Assembly: GCA_038025085.1 (NCBI GenBank)
Contig: CM076148.1
Location: 16,012,501-16,076,500, forward strand
Source of the DNA: Tetragonia tetragonoides
Lineage: Eukaryota > Streptophyta > Magnoliopsida > Caryophyllales > Aizoaceae
DNA: 64,000 nucleotides
Reading direction: 5' to 3'
Shown: piece by piece, positions 1 through 10,800 of the stretch
Layout: the number at the start of each line of letters is the position of its first letter
How positions within the stretch are numbered: the first letter of the stretch is position 1
The notes under the pieces: generated by a model
Databases searched by the model: none
What the model was told of the DNA's origin: nothing
What the model saw: only the letters and a program-made list of their open reading frames with translations
Made by a program: the position numbers and the translations under genes

Positions 1-106
1 AGGATTTCCCAGGAGGTCACCCATCCTAGTACTACTCTTGCCCAAGCACGCTTACCTGCGGAGTTCTGATGGGATCCAGTGAATTAGTGCTGGTATGATC
101 GCACCC
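1..106 (-). rRNA. 5S rRNA gene, copy 1 (cut by window start)
   Basis: The last 12 nt of the RNA lie outside the window. U1 promoter. Changes: G102A, G68A, T52G, C29T, G25T. Confidence 0.9.
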
Positions 107-284
107 ATCAAACTATTGCACAATATTTGTTTTAACCTTGTTTTTACAGTCATGTCTCACTTTTCGTGTGTCTCTTTTATTCGAAAATCAACGGTTTGTA
201 CTTAAAACACAACACGTCTCCCGAAATCTTTTATAGTAGTGCTTTCTGATTCTAAACAACGTTTTAAATAAAGCTACATACAAA

Positions 285-374
285 TCACCCATCCTAGTAC
301 TACTCTCGCCCAAGCACGCTTAACTGCGGAGTTCAAATGGGATCCGAGGCATTACTGCTGGTATGATCGCACCC
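285..374 (-). pseudogene. 5S rRNA copy 2, 3'-truncated
   Basis: RNA 91-118 is missing; the sequence runs from box C straight into spacer (…acatacaaa|tcaccc, plus strand). Its upstream spacer is only 23 bp, because copy 3 follows at once, so it lacks a normal -28 region. Changes: A40T, C39T, C28T, A27C, C20G. Confidence 0.85.
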
Positions 375-397
375 ATGAATCTATTGCACAATAATAG

Positions 398-515
398 TGG
401 TGCAACACGAGGACTTCCCAAGAGATCACCCATCGTAGTACTACTCTCGCCCAAGCACGCTTAACTGCGGAGTTCAAATGGGATCCGGTGCATTACTGCT
501 GGTATGATCGCACCC
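398..515 (-). rRNA. 5S rRNA gene, copy 3 (no terminator, dimer with copy 2)
   Basis: Full length, but the downstream spacer is reduced to 23 bp without a T-run, so transcription would enter copy 2. Changes: 3'-terminal base, C95T, C91T, G81C, A40T, C39T, C20G. The A40T/C39T/C20G set is shared only with copy 2, so the two arose together. Confidence 0.88.
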
Positions 516-738
516 ATGAATCTATTGCACAATAATAGTTTTAACCTTGTTCTTAGAGACATTTCTCACTTTTCGTATGTCTCATTTATTCAAAAATCAA
601 CGGTTTGTACGTAAAACACAACACGTCTCCCAAAAACTTTTATACTAGTGTTTTCTGATTCTAAACAGCGTTTTAAATAAGGCTACATAAAAATAAAAAA
701 AATAAAAAAACATTTAAAAAAATGAAGATTTAAAAAAA

Positions 739-856
739 GGGTGCAACACGAGGACTTCCCAGGAGGCCACCCATCTTAGTACTACTCCCGCCCAAGCACG
801 CTTCACTGCGGAGTTCTGATGGAATCCGGTTCATTAGGGTTGGTATTATTGCACCC
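739..856 (-). rRNA. 5S rRNA gene, copy 4 (heavily mutated)
   Basis: U1. About ten changes: A90G, G81A, A69G, T53G, C34T, C26A, A19C, G17A, C10A, G7A. Probably a decayed copy. Confidence 0.88.
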
Positions 857-1072
857 ATCAAACTGTTGCACAATATTTGTTTTAACCTTGTTCTTACAGT
901 CATTTCTCACTTTTCGTGTGTCTCTTTTATTCGAAAATCAACGGTCTGTACTTAAAACACAACACGTCTCCCGAAATCTTTTATACTAGTGTTTTCTGAT
1001 TCTAAACAGTTAAATAAGGCTACATAAAAATAAAAAAAATAAAAAAAATAAAAATAATGAAGATTTAAAAAA

Positions 1073-1191
1073 GGGTGCAACACGAGAACTTCCAAGGAGG
1101 TCACCCATACTAGTACTACTCTCGCCCAAGCATGCTTAACTGCGGAGTTCTGATGGGATCCGGGTGCATTAGTGCTGCTATGATCGCACCC
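1073..1191 (-). rRNA. 5S rRNA gene, copy 5
   Basis: U1. 119 nt: one inserted base near RNA 28. Changes: C104T, G97T, G82T, G58A, C14G. Confidence 0.9.
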
Positions 1192-1412
1192 ATCAAACTG
1201 TTGCACAATATTTGTTTTAACCTTGTTCTTACAGTCATTTCTCACTTTTCGTGTGTCTCTTTTATTCGAAAATCAACGGTTTCTACTTAAAACATAACAC
1301 ATCTCCCAAAATCTTTTATACTAGTGTTTTCTGATTCTAAACAGCTTTTAAATAAGGCTACATAAATATTAAAAAAATAAAATAAAATTTAAAAAAATGA
1401 AGATTTAAAAAT

Positions 1413-1530
1413 GGAGGCAACACGAGGACTTCCAAGGAGGTCACCCATCATAGTACTACTCTCGCCCAAGCACGCTTAACTGCGGAGTTCTGATGGGATC
1501 CGATGAATTAGTGCGGGTATGATTGCACCC
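1413..1530 (-). rRNA. 5S rRNA gene, copy 6
   Basis: U1. Changes: C116T, A115C, G97T, G81T, C28T, G25T, A16C, G7A. The 3' stem is altered (ggaggc instead of gggtgc). Confidence 0.88.
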
Positions 1531-1752
1531 ATCAAACTATTGCACAATATTTGTTTTAACCTTGTTCTTACAGTCATTTCGCACTTTTCGTGTGACTCTT
1601 TTATACGAAAATCAACGGTTTGTACTTAAAACACAACATGTCTACCGAAATCTTTTATCCTAGTGTTTTCTGATTCTAAACAGCGTTTTAAATAAGGCTA
1701 CATAAAAATAAAAATAAAAAATAAAATTTTAAAAAAATGAAGATTTAAAAAG

Positions 1753-1870
1753 GGGTGCAACACGAGGACTTCCCAGGCGGTCACCCATCCAAGTACTACT
1801 CTCGCCCAAGCACGCTTAACTGCAGAGTTCTGATGGGATCCGGTGCATTAGTGCTGGTATGATCGCACCC
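1753..1870 (-). rRNA. 5S rRNA gene, copy 7
   Basis: U2. Changes: T93G (box C), A80T, C47T. Confidence 0.93.
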
Positions 1871-2093
1871 ATCAATTTATTGCACAATATTTGTTTTAAC
1901 CTTGTTCTTACAGCCATTTCTCACTTTTCGTGTGTCTCTTTTATTCGAAAATCAACGGTTTGTACGTAAAACCCAACACGTCTCCCGAAAACTTTTATAC
2001 TAGTGTTTTCTGATTCTAAACAGCGTTTTAAATAAGCCTACATAAAAATAAAAAAAAATAAAAAAACATTTAAAAAAATTAAGATTTAAAAAA

Positions 2094-2211
2094 GGGTGCA
2101 ACACGAGGACTTCCCAGGAGGTCACCCATCCTAGTACTACTCTCGCCCAAGCACGCTTAACTGCAGAGTTCTGATGGGATCCAGTGCCTTAGTGCGGGTA
2201 TGATCGCACCC
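2094..2211 (-). rRNA. 5S rRNA gene, copy 8
   Basis: U1. Changes: C47T, C29T, T24G, A16C. Confidence 0.93.
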
Positions 2212-2433
2212 ATCAAACTATTGCACAATATTTGTTTTAACCTCGTTGTTACTGCCATTTCTCACTTTTCGTGTGTCTCTTTTATTCGAAAATCAACGGT
2301 TTGTACGTAAAACCCAACACGTCTCCCGAAATATTTTATACTAGTGTTTTCTGATTCTAAACAGCGTTTTAAATAAGGCTACATAAAAATAAAAAAAATA
2401 AAAAAATATTTAAAAAAATAAAGATTTAAAAAA

Positions 2434-2551
2434 CGGTGCTACACGAGGACTTCCCAGGAGGTCACCCATCCTAGTACTACTCTCGCCCAAGCAAGCTTAA
2501 CTGCAGAGTTCTGATGGGATCCAGTGCATAAGTGCGGGTATGATCGCACCC
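2434..2551 (-). rRNA. 5S rRNA gene, copy 9
   Basis: U1. Changes: 3'-terminal base, T112A, G58T, C47T, C29T, A22T, A16C. Shares C47T/C29T/A16C with copy 8. Confidence 0.92.
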
Positions 2552-2775
2552 ATCAAACTATTGCACAATATTTGTTTTAACCTTGTTGTTACAGTCATTT
2601 CTCACTTTTCGTGTGTCTCTTTTATTTGAAAATCAACGGTTTCTACTTAAAACACAACACGTCTCCCGAAATCTTTTATACTAGTGTTTTCTAATTCTAA
2701 ATAGCGTTTTAAATAAGGCTACATAAAAATAAAAAAAATAAAAATAAAATTTAAAAAAAATGAAGATTTAAAAAA

Positions 2776-2893
2776 GGATGCAACACGAGGACTTCCTAGG
2801 AGGTCACCCATCCTAGTACTACTCTTGCCCAAGCACGCTTCACTGCGGAGTTCTGATGGGATCCGGTGAATTAGTGCTGGTATGATCGCACCC
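2776..2893 (-). rRNA. 5S rRNA gene, copy 10
   Basis: U1. Changes: C116T, G97A, G68A, T53G, G25T. Confidence 0.93.
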
Positions 2894-3115
2894 ATCAAAC
2901 TATTGCACAATATTTGTTTTAACCTTGTTTTTACAGTCATGTCTCACTTTTCGTGTGTCTCTTTTTTTCGAAAATCAACGGTTTGTACTTAAAACACAAC
3001 ACGTCTACCGAAATCTTTTATACTAGTGTTTTCTGATTCTAAACAGCGTTTTAAATAAAGCTACATAAAAATCAATAAAATAAAATAAAATTAAAAAAAA
3101 TGAAGATTTAAAAAG

Positions 3116-3299
3116 GGGTGCAACACGAGGACTTCCCAGGAGGTCACCCATCCTAGTACTACTCTCGCCCAAGCATGCTTAACTGCGGAGTTCTGATGGG
3201 ATCCGGTGCATTAGTGCTAGTATGATCGCACCCATCCGGTGCATTAGTGCTGGTATGATCGCACCCATCCGGTGCATTAGTGCTGGTATGATCGCACCC
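3116..3299 (-). rRNA. 5S rRNA gene, copy 11, with two extra 33-bp 5' repeats
   Basis: The first 30 nt of the RNA plus 3 upstream bases occur three times in tandem (starts ending at 3233, 3266, 3299), giving 184 bp. The U1 promoter abuts only the outermost repeat. Other changes: G58A, and C15T in the innermost repeat. Confidence 0.9.
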
Positions 3300-3519
3300 A
3301 TCAAACTATTGCACAATATTTGTTTTAACATTGTTCTTACAGTAATTTCAAACTTTTCGTGTGTCTCTTTTATTCGAAAATCAACGGTTTCTACTTAAAA
3401 CACAACACGTCTCCCGAAATCTTTTGTACTAGTGTTTTCTGATTCTAAACAGCGTTTTAAATAAGGCTACATAAAAATAAAAAAATAAAAAAATAAAAAA
3501 ACAATGAAGATTTAAAAAA

Positions 3520-3637
3520 GGGTGCAACACGAGGACTTCCAAGGAGGTCACCCATACTAGTACTACTCTCGCCCAAGCACGCTTAACTGCTGAGTTCTGA
3601 TGGGATCCGGTGCATTAGTGCTGGTATGATCGCACCC
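3520..3637 (-). rRNA. 5S rRNA gene, copy 12
   Basis: U1. Changes: G97T, G82T, C47A. Confidence 0.93.
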
Positions 3638-3850
3638 ATCAAACTGTTGCACAATATTTGTTTTAACCTTGTTCTTACAGTCATTTCTCACTTTTCGTGT
3701 GACTCTTTTATTCGAAAATCAACGGTTTCTACTTAAAACACAACACGTCTCCCGAAATCTTTTATACTAGTGTTTTCTGATTCTAAACAGTGTTTTAAAT
3801 AAAGCTACATAAAAATAAAATTTAAAAAAAAAAAATGAAGATTTAAAAAA

Positions 3851-3968
3851 GGGTGCAACACGAGGACTTTCAAGGAGGTCACCCATACTAGTACTACTCT
3901 CGCCCAAGCACGCTTAACTGCGGAGTTCTGATGGGATCCGGTGCATTAGTGCTGGTATGATCGCACCC
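3851..3968 (-). rRNA. 5S rRNA gene, copy 13
   Basis: U1. Changes: G99A, G97T, G82T. Shares G97T/G82T with copies 5, 12 and 19. Confidence 0.93.
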
Positions 3969-4190
3969 ATCAAACTGTTGCACAATATTTGTTTTAACCT
4001 TGTTCTTACAGTCATTTCTCACTTTTCGTGTGTCTCTTTTATTCGAAAATCAACGGTTTCTACTTAAAACACAACACGTCTCCCGAAATCTTTTATACTA
4101 GTGTTTTCTGATGTTAAACAGCGTTTTAAATAAGGCTACATAAAAAAAAAATAAAATAAAATAAAACTTAAAAAAATGAAGATTTAAAAA

Positions 4191-4307
4191 GGGTGCAACA
4201 CGAGGACTTCCAAGGAGGTCACCCATCCTAGTACTACTCTCGCCCAAGCACGCTTATCTGCGGAGTTCTGATGGGATCCGGTGAATTAGTGGGGGTATGA
4301 TCGTCCC
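4191..4307 (-). rRNA. 5S rRNA gene, copy 14
   Basis: U1. 117 nt: one base lost near RNA 4-5. Changes: G97T, T52A, G25T, G17C, A16C. Confidence 0.9.
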
Positions 4308-4518
4308 ATCAAACTATTGCACAATATTTGTTTTAACCTTGTTCTTAGAGTCATTTCTTACTTTTCGTGTGACTCTTTTTATTCGAAAATCAACGGTTTG
4401 TACTTAAAACACACCACGTCTACCGAAATCTTTTATACTAGTGTTTTCTGATTCTAAACAGCGTTTTAAATAAGGCTACATAAAAATAAAAAAAATTAAA
4501 AAAATGAAGATTCATAAG

Positions 4519-4669
4519 GGGTGCAACACGAGGACTTCCCAGGAGGTCACCCATCCTAGTACTACTCTCGCCCAAGCACGCTTAACTGCGGAGTTCTGAT
4601 GGGATTCGGTGCATTAGTGCTGGCATGATCGCACCCATCCGGTGCATTAGTGCTGGTATGATCGCACCC
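4519..4669 (-). rRNA. 5S rRNA gene, copy 15, with one extra 33-bp 5' repeat
   Basis: The 5' end is duplicated (inner start 4636, outer start 4669), 151 bp in all. U1. Inner repeat has G31A and A13G. Near twin of copy 18. Confidence 0.9.
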
Positions 4670-4880
4670 ATCAAACTGTTGCACAATATTTGTTTTAACC
4701 TTGTTCTTACCATCATTTCTCACTTTTCGTGTGTCTCTTTTATTCGAAAATCAACGGTTTGTACTTAAAACACAACACGTCTCCCGAAATCTTTTATACT
4801 AGTGTTTTCTGATTCTAAACAGCGTTTTAAATAAGGCTACATAAAAATAAAAAAGTTTTAAAAAAATGAAGATTCATAAG

Positions 4881-4998
4881 GGGTGCAACACGAGGACTTC
4901 CCAGGAGGTCACTCATCCTAGTACTACTCTCGCCCAAGCACCCTTAACTGTGGATTTCTGATGGGATCCAGTGCATTAGTGCTGGTATGATCGCGCCT
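4881..4998 (-). rRNA. 5S rRNA gene, copy 16
   Basis: U2. Changes: G86A, C57G, G48A, C44A, C29T, T4C, G1A. Confidence 0.92.
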
Positions 4999-5220
4999 AT
5001 CAATCTATTGCACAATATTTGTTTTAACCTTGTTCTTACAGCCATTTCTCACTTTTCGTGTGTCTCTTTTATTCGAAAATCAACGGTTTGTACGTAAAAC
5101 CCAACACGTCTCCCGAAAACTTTTATACTACTGTTTTCTGATTCTAAACAGCGTTTTAAATAAGGCTACATAAAAATAAAAAAAATAAAAAAAAAATTTA
5201 AAAAATGAAGATTTAAAAAA

Positions 5221-5332
5221 GGGTGCAACACGAGGACTTCCCAGGAGGTCACCCATCCTAGTACTTTTCTCGCCCAAGCACGATTAACTGCAAATTGGGA
5301 TCTGGTGAATTAGTGGGGGTATGTTCGCACCC
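5221..5332 (-). pseudogene. 5S rRNA copy 17, 6-nt internal deletion
   Basis: A 6-nt deletion removes bases around RNA 39-48, next to box A. Other changes: T73A, G72A, G56T, G30A, G25T, G17C, A16C, T9A. U1. Confidence 0.82.
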
Positions 5333-5553
5333 ATTAAACTATTGCACAATATTTATTTTAACCTTGTTCTTATAGTCATTTCTCACTTTTCGTGTGACTC
5401 TTTTTATTCGAAAATCAACGGTTTGTACTTAAAACACACCACGTATACCGAAATCTTTTATACTAGTGTTTTTTGATTCTAAACAGCGTTTTAAATAAGG
5501 CTACATAAAAATAAAAAAAATAAAAAAATTTAAAAAAATTAAGATTCAAAAAG

Positions 5554-5704
5554 GGGTGCAACACGAGGACTTCCCAGGAGGTCACCCATCCTAGTACTAC
5601 TCTCGCCCAAGCACGCTTAACTGCGGAGTTCTGATGGGATTCGGTGCATTAGTGCTGGCATGATCGCACCCATCCGGTGCATTAGTGCTGGTATGATCGC
5701 ACCC
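5554..5704 (-). rRNA. 5S rRNA gene, copy 18, with one extra 33-bp 5' repeat
   Basis: Same doubled 5' end as copy 15 (inner start 5671, outer 5704) with the same G31A and A13G, so the two share a recent origin three units apart. U1. Confidence 0.9.
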
Positions 5705-5924
5705 ATCAAACTGTTGCACAATATTTGTTTTAACCTTGTTCTTACCGTCATTTCTCACTTTTCGTGTGTCTCTTTTATTCGAAAATCAACAGTTTGTACT
5801 TAAAATACAACACGTCTCCCGAAATCTTTAATACTAGTGTTTTCTGATTCTAAACAGCGTTTTAAATAAGGCTACATAAAAATTAAAAAAATAAAAAAAA
5901 TAAAAAAAATGAAGATTTAAAAAA

Positions 5925-6042
5925 GGGTGCAACACGAGGACTTCCAAGGAGGTCACCCATACTAGTATTACTCTCGCCCAAGCATGCGTAACTGCGGAGT
6001 TTTGATGGGATCCGGTGCATTAGTGCTGGTATGATCGCACCC
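5925..6042 (-). rRNA. 5S rRNA gene, copy 19
   Basis: U1. Changes: G97T, G82T, G75A, G58A, A55C, G41A. Confidence 0.92.
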
Positions 6043-6265
6043 ATCAAACTGTTGCACAATATTTGTTTTAACCTTGTTCTTACAGTCATTTCTCACTTTT
6101 CGTGTGTCTCTTTTATTCGAAAATCAACGGTTTCTACTTAAAACACAACACGTCTCCCGACATCTTTTATACTAGTGTTTTCTGATTCTAAACAGCGTTT
6201 TAAATAAGGCTACATAAATAAAAAAAAAAATAAATAAAAATTTAAAAAAATGAAGATTTAAAAAT

Positions 6266-6383
6266 GGGTGCAACACGAGGACTTCCAAGGAGGTCACCCA
6301 TCCTAGTACTACTCTCGCCCAAGCACGCTTCACTGCGGAGTTCTGATGGGATCCGATGAATTAGTGCTGGTTTGATCGCACCC
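6266..6383 (-). rRNA. 5S rRNA gene, copy 20
   Basis: U1. Changes: G97T, T53G, C28T, G25T, T12A. Confidence 0.93.
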
Positions 6384-6604
6384 ATCAAACTATTGCACAA
6401 TATTTGTTTTAACCTTTTTCTAACAGTCATTTCTCACTTATCGTGTGTTTCTTTTATTCGAACATCACCGGTTTGTACTTAAAACACAACACGTCTCCCG
6501 AAATCTTTTATACTAGTGTTTTCTGATTCTAAACAGCGTTTTAAATAAGGCTACATAAAAATAAAAAAAATAAAAAAAAATTAAAAAAATAAAGATTTAA
6601 AAAG

Positions 6605-6722
6605 GGGTGCAACACGAGGACTTCCCAGGAGGTCACCCATCCTAGTACTACTCTTGCCCAAGCACGCCTAACTGCGGAGTTCTAATGGGATCCGGTGCAT
6701 TAGTGCTGGTATGATCGCACCC
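6605..6722 (-). rRNA. 5S rRNA gene, copy 21
   Basis: U2. Changes: G68A, A55G (box A), C39T. Confidence 0.93.
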
Positions 6723-6944
6723 ATCAATCTATTGCACAATATTTGTTTTAACCTTGTTCTTACAGCCATTTCTCACTTTTCGTGTGTCTCTTTTATTCGA
6801 AAATCAACGGTTTGTACGTAAAACCCAACACGTCTCCCGAAAACCTTTATACTAGTATTTTCTGATTCTAAACAGCGTTTTAAATAAGGCTACATAAAAA
6901 TAAAAAAAATAAAAAAACATTTAAAAAAATGAAGATTTAAAAAG

Positions 6945-7062
6945 GGGTGCAACACGAGGACTTCCCAGGAGGTCACCCATCCCAGTACTACTATCGCCCA
7001 AGCACGCTTCACTGAGAAGTTCTGATGGGATCCGGTGTATTAGTGCTGGTATGATCGCACCT
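6945..7062 (-). rRNA. 5S rRNA gene, copy 22
   Basis: U1. Changes: A80G, G70T, T53G, G48T, C46T, G25A, G1A. Sister of copy 23. Confidence 0.92.
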
Positions 7063-7284
7063 ATCAAACTGTTGCACAATATTTGTTTTAACCTTGTTCT
7101 TACAGTCATTTCTAACTTTTCATGTGTCTCTTTTATTCGAAAATCAACGGTTTCTACTTAAAACACAACACGTCTCCCGAAATCTTTTATACTAGTGTTT
7201 TCTGATTCTAAAGAGCATTTTAAATAAGGCTACATAAAAAAATAAAAATAAAATAAAAAAAATTAAAAATGAAGATTTAAAAAG

Positions 7285-7402
7285 GGGTGCAACACGAGGA
7301 CTTCCCAGGAGGTCACCCATCCTAGTACTACTATCGCCCAAGCACGCTTCACTGCGAAGTTCTGATGGGATCCGGTGTATTAGTGCTGGTATGATCGCAC
7401 CT
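7285..7402 (-). rRNA. 5S rRNA gene, copy 23
   Basis: U1. Changes: G70T, T53G, C46T, G25A, G1A; all shared with copy 22, one unit away. Confidence 0.93.
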
Positions 7403-7623
7403 ATCAAACTGTTGCACAATATTTGTTTTAACCTTGTTCTTACAGTCATTTCTAACTTTTCATGTGTCTCTTTTATTCGAAAATCAACGGTTTCTACTTA
7501 AAACACAACACGTCTCCCGAAATCTTTTATACTAGTGTTTTCTGATTCTAAACAGCGTTTTAAATAAGGCTACATAAATATAAAAAAAATAAAAAAAATT
7601 TTAAAAAATGAAGATTTAAAAAT

Positions 7624-7741
7624 GGGTGCAACACGAGGACTTCCAAGGAGGTCACCCATCCTAGTACTACTCTCGCCCAAGCACGCTTAACTGCGGAGTT
7701 CTGATGGGATCTGATGAATTAGTGCGGGTATGATCGCACCG
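7624..7741 (-). rRNA. 5S rRNA gene, copy 24
   Basis: U1. Changes: G97T, G30A, C28T, G25T, A16C, G1C. Confidence 0.92.
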
Positions 7742-7964
7742 ATCAAACTATTGCACAATATTTGTTTTAACCTTGTTCTTACAGTCATTTCGCACTTTTC
7801 GTGTGACTCTTTTATTCGAAAATCAACGGTTTGTACTTAAAACACAACACGTCTATCGAAATCTTTTATCCTAGTGTTTTCTGATTCTAAACAGCGTTTT
7901 AAATTAGGCTACATAAAAATAAAAATAAAAAAATAAAGATTTAAAAAAATAAAGATTTAAAAAG

Positions 7965-8148
7965 GGGTGCAACACGAGGACTTCCCAGGAGGTCACCCAT
8001 CCTAGTACTACTCTCGCCCAAGCACGCTTAACTGCGGAGTTCTGATGGGATCCGGTGCATTAGTGCTGGTATGATCGGACCCATTCGGTGCATTAGTGCT
8101 GGTATGATCGCACCCATCCGGTGCATTAGTGTTGGTATGATCGCACCA
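7965..8148 (-). rRNA. 5S rRNA gene, copy 25, with two extra 33-bp 5' repeats
   Basis: Starts at 8082, 8115 and 8148 (184 bp). Innermost repeat has G5C; outermost has G17A and a changed terminal base. Same architecture and G5C as copies 33 and 95. Confidence 0.9.
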
Positions 8149-8370
8149 ATAAAACTGTTGCACAATATTTGTTTTAACCTTGTTCTTACAGTCATTTCTC
8201 ACTTTTCGTGTGTCTCTTTTATTCGAAAATCAACGGTTTGTACTTAAAACACAACACGTCTCCCGAAATCTTTTATACTAGTGTTTTCTGATTCTAAACA
8301 GCGTTTTAAATAAGGCTACACAAAAATAAAAAAAATTAAAAAAAATTTAAAAAAATGAAGATTTAAAAAG

Positions 8371-8488
8371 GGGTGCAACACAAGGACTTCCCAAGAGGTC
8401 ACCCATCCTAGTACTACTCTCGCCCAAGCACGCTTAACTGCGGATTTCTGTTGGGTTCCAGTGCATTAGTGCTGGTATGATCGCACCC
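8371..8488 (-). rRNA. 5S rRNA gene, copy 26
   Basis: U2. Changes: C107T, C95T, C44A, T38A, T33A, C29T. The BamHI site is lost. Confidence 0.92.
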
Positions 8489-8700
8489 ATCAATCTATTG
8501 CACAATATTTGTTTTAACCTTGTTCTTACAGCCATTTCTCACTTTTCGTGTGTCTCTTTTATTCGAAAATCAACGGTTTCTACTTAAACCACAACACGTC
8601 TCCCGAAATCTTTTATACTAGTGTTTTCTGATTCTAAACAGCGTTTTAAATAAGGCTACATAAAAATTAAAAAAATTTAAAAAAATGAAGATTTAAAAAA

Positions 8701-8818
8701 GGGTGCAACACGAGGACTTCCCAGGAGATCACCCATCCTAGTACTACTCTCGCCCAAGCACGCTTAACTACGGAGTTCTGATGGGATCCGGTGCATTAGT
8801 GCTGGTATGATCGCACCC
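8701..8818 (-). rRNA. 5S rRNA gene, copy 27
   Basis: U1. Changes: C91T, C49T. Confidence 0.94.
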
Positions 8819-9039
8819 ATCAAACTACTGCACAATATTTGTTTTAACCTTGTTCTTACAGTCATTTCTCACTTTTCGTGTGTCTCTTTTATTCGAAAAT
8901 CAACGGTTTGTACTTAAAACACAACACGTCTCCCGAAATCTTTTATACTAGTGTTTTCTGATTCTAAACAGCGTTTTAAATAAGGCTACATAAAATTAAA
9001 AAAATAAAAAAAAATTTAAAAAAATGAAGATTTAAAAAG

Positions 9040-9157
9040 GGGTGCAACACGAGGACTTCCCAGGAGGTCACCCATCCTAGTACTAATCTCGCCCAAGCGC
9101 GCTTAACTGCGAAGTTCTGATGGGATCCGGTGCATTAGTGCTGGTATGATCGCAGCC
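9040..9157 (-). rRNA. 5S rRNA gene, copy 28
   Basis: U2. Changes: G72T, T59C, C46T, G3C. Confidence 0.93.
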
Positions 9158-9380
9158 ATAAATCTATTGCACAATATTTGTTTTAACCTTGTTCTTACAG
9201 CCATTTCTCACTTTTCGTGTGTCTCTTTTATTCGAAAATCAACGGTTTCTACATAAAACATAACACGTCTCCCGAAATCTTTTGTACTAGTGTTTTCTGA
9301 TTCTAAACAACGTTTTAAATAAGGCTACATAAAATAAAAAAAAATAAAATAAAAATTTAAAAAAATGAAGATTTAAAAAG

Positions 9381-9498
9381 GGGTGCAACACGAGGACTTC
9401 CCAGGAGGTCACCCATCCTAGTTCTACTCTCGCCCAAGCACGCTTAACTGCGGAGTTCTGATGGGATCCGGTGCATTAGTGCTGGTATGATCGCACCC
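9381..9498 (-). rRNA. 5S rRNA gene, copy 29
   Basis: U2. Single change T76A, shared with copies 31, 43, 47 and 108. Confidence 0.95.
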
Positions 9499-9622
9499 AT
9501 CAATCTATTGCACAATATTTGTTTTAACCTTGTTCTTACAGCCATTTCTCACTTTTCGTGTGTCTCTTTTATTCGAAAATCAACGGTTTCTACTTAAAAC
9601 ACAACACGTCTCCGGAAATCTT

Positions 9623-9713
9623 GTCACCCATCCTAGTACTAATCTCGCCCAAGCACGCTTAACTGCGGAGTTCTGATGGGATCCGGTGCATTATTGCTGG
9701 TATGATCGCAACC
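9623..9713 (-). pseudogene. 5S rRNA copy 30, 3'-truncated
   Basis: RNA 92-118 is gone; a deletion joins the conserved spacer (after gaaatctt) to the middle of box C, so box C, the 3' stem and the terminator are lost. Changes: G72T, C20A, G3T. U2. Confidence 0.85.
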
Positions 9714-9937
9714 ATAAATCTAGTGCACAATATTTGTTTTAACCTTGTTCTTACAGCCATTTCTCACTTTTCGTGTGTCTCTTTTATTCGAAAATCAACG
9801 GTTTCTACTTAAAACACAACACGTCTCACGAAATCTTTTATACTAGTGTTTTCTGATTCTAAACAACGTTTTAAATAAGGCTACATAAAAATAAAAAAAA
9901 ATTAAATAAAAGTTTAAAAAAATGAAGATTTAAAAAG

Positions 9938-10055
9938 GGGTGCAACACGAGGACTTCCCAGGAGGTCACCCATCCTAGTTCTACTCTCGCCCAAGCACGC
10001 TTAACTGCGGAGTTCTGATGGGATCCGGTGCATTAGTGCTGGTATGATCGCACCC
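9938..10055 (-). rRNA. 5S rRNA gene, copy 31
   Basis: U2. Single change T76A. Confidence 0.95.
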
Positions 10056-10276
10056 ATCAATCTATTGCACAATATTTGTTTTAACCTTGTTCTTACAGCC
10101 ATTTCTCACTTTTCGTGTGTCTCTTTTATTCGAAAATCAACAGTTTCTACTTAAAACACAACACGTCTCCCGAAATCTTTTATACTAGTGTTTTCTGATT
10201 CTAAACAGCGTTTTAAATAGGACAAAATAAAAATTAAAAAAATAAAAAAAATTTAAAAAAATGAAGATTTAAAAAA

Positions 10277-10393
10277 GGGTGCGATAGAGGACTTCCCAGG
10301 AGGTCACCCATCCTAGTACTACTCTCGCCCAAGCACGCTTAACTACGGAGTTCTAATGGGATCCGGTGCATTAGTGCTGGTATGATCGCACCC
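10277..10393 (-). rRNA. 5S rRNA gene, copy 32
   Basis: 117 nt. RNA 107-112 rearranged with one base lost (gggtgcgatagagg on plus). Also C49T, C39T. U1. Confidence 0.9.
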
Positions 10394-10616
10394 ATCAAAC
10401 TATTGCACAATATTTGTTTTAACCTTGTTCTTACCGTCATTTCTCACTTTTCGTGTGTCTCTTTTATTCGAAAATCAACAGTTTGTAATTAAAACACAAC
10501 ACGTCTCCCGAAATCTTTTATACTAGTGTTTTCTGATTCTAAACAACGTTTTAAATAAGGGTACATAAAAATAAAAAAAAATAAAAAAACATTTAAAAAA
10601 TTGAAGATTTAAAAAG

Positions 10617-10800
10617 GGGTGCAACACGAGGACTTCCCAGGAGGTCACCCATCCTAGTACTACTCTCGCCCAAGCACGCTTAACTGCGGAGTTCGGATGG
10701 GATCCGGTGCATTAGTGCTGGTATGATCGGACCCATTCGGTGCATTAGTGCAGGTATGATCGCACTCATCCGGTGCATTAGTGTTGGTATGATCGCACCC
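10617..10800 (-). rRNA. 5S rRNA gene, copy 33, with two extra 33-bp 5' repeats
   Basis: Starts at 10734, 10767 and 10800 (184 bp). Innermost repeat G5C, middle repeat two changes, outermost G17A. Body has A40C. U1. Confidence 0.9.

Noticed and set aside
3116..3299. CRISPR-like direct repeats of 33 bp
   Set aside because: The repeats are directly adjacent without spacers, two or three in number, and are the 5' end of the 5S gene in a plant array.
7192..7449. Minus-strand reading frames of 60-97 codons in dozens of units (peptides like KQILCNSLMGAI…SSTRMGDLLGSPRV)
   Set aside because: They are translations of promoter plus 5S gene. The majority gene carries an in-frame TAA (RNA 52-54), so frames stay open only where T53 is mutated or an indel shifts frame. 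They follow RNA variants, not codon constraint.
8008..8202. A repeat protein with the motif GCDHTSTNAPD
   Set aside because: The peptide repeat is the translation of the 33-bp 5' gene duplication in copies 25, 33, 95 and 106; no coding signal exists otherwise.
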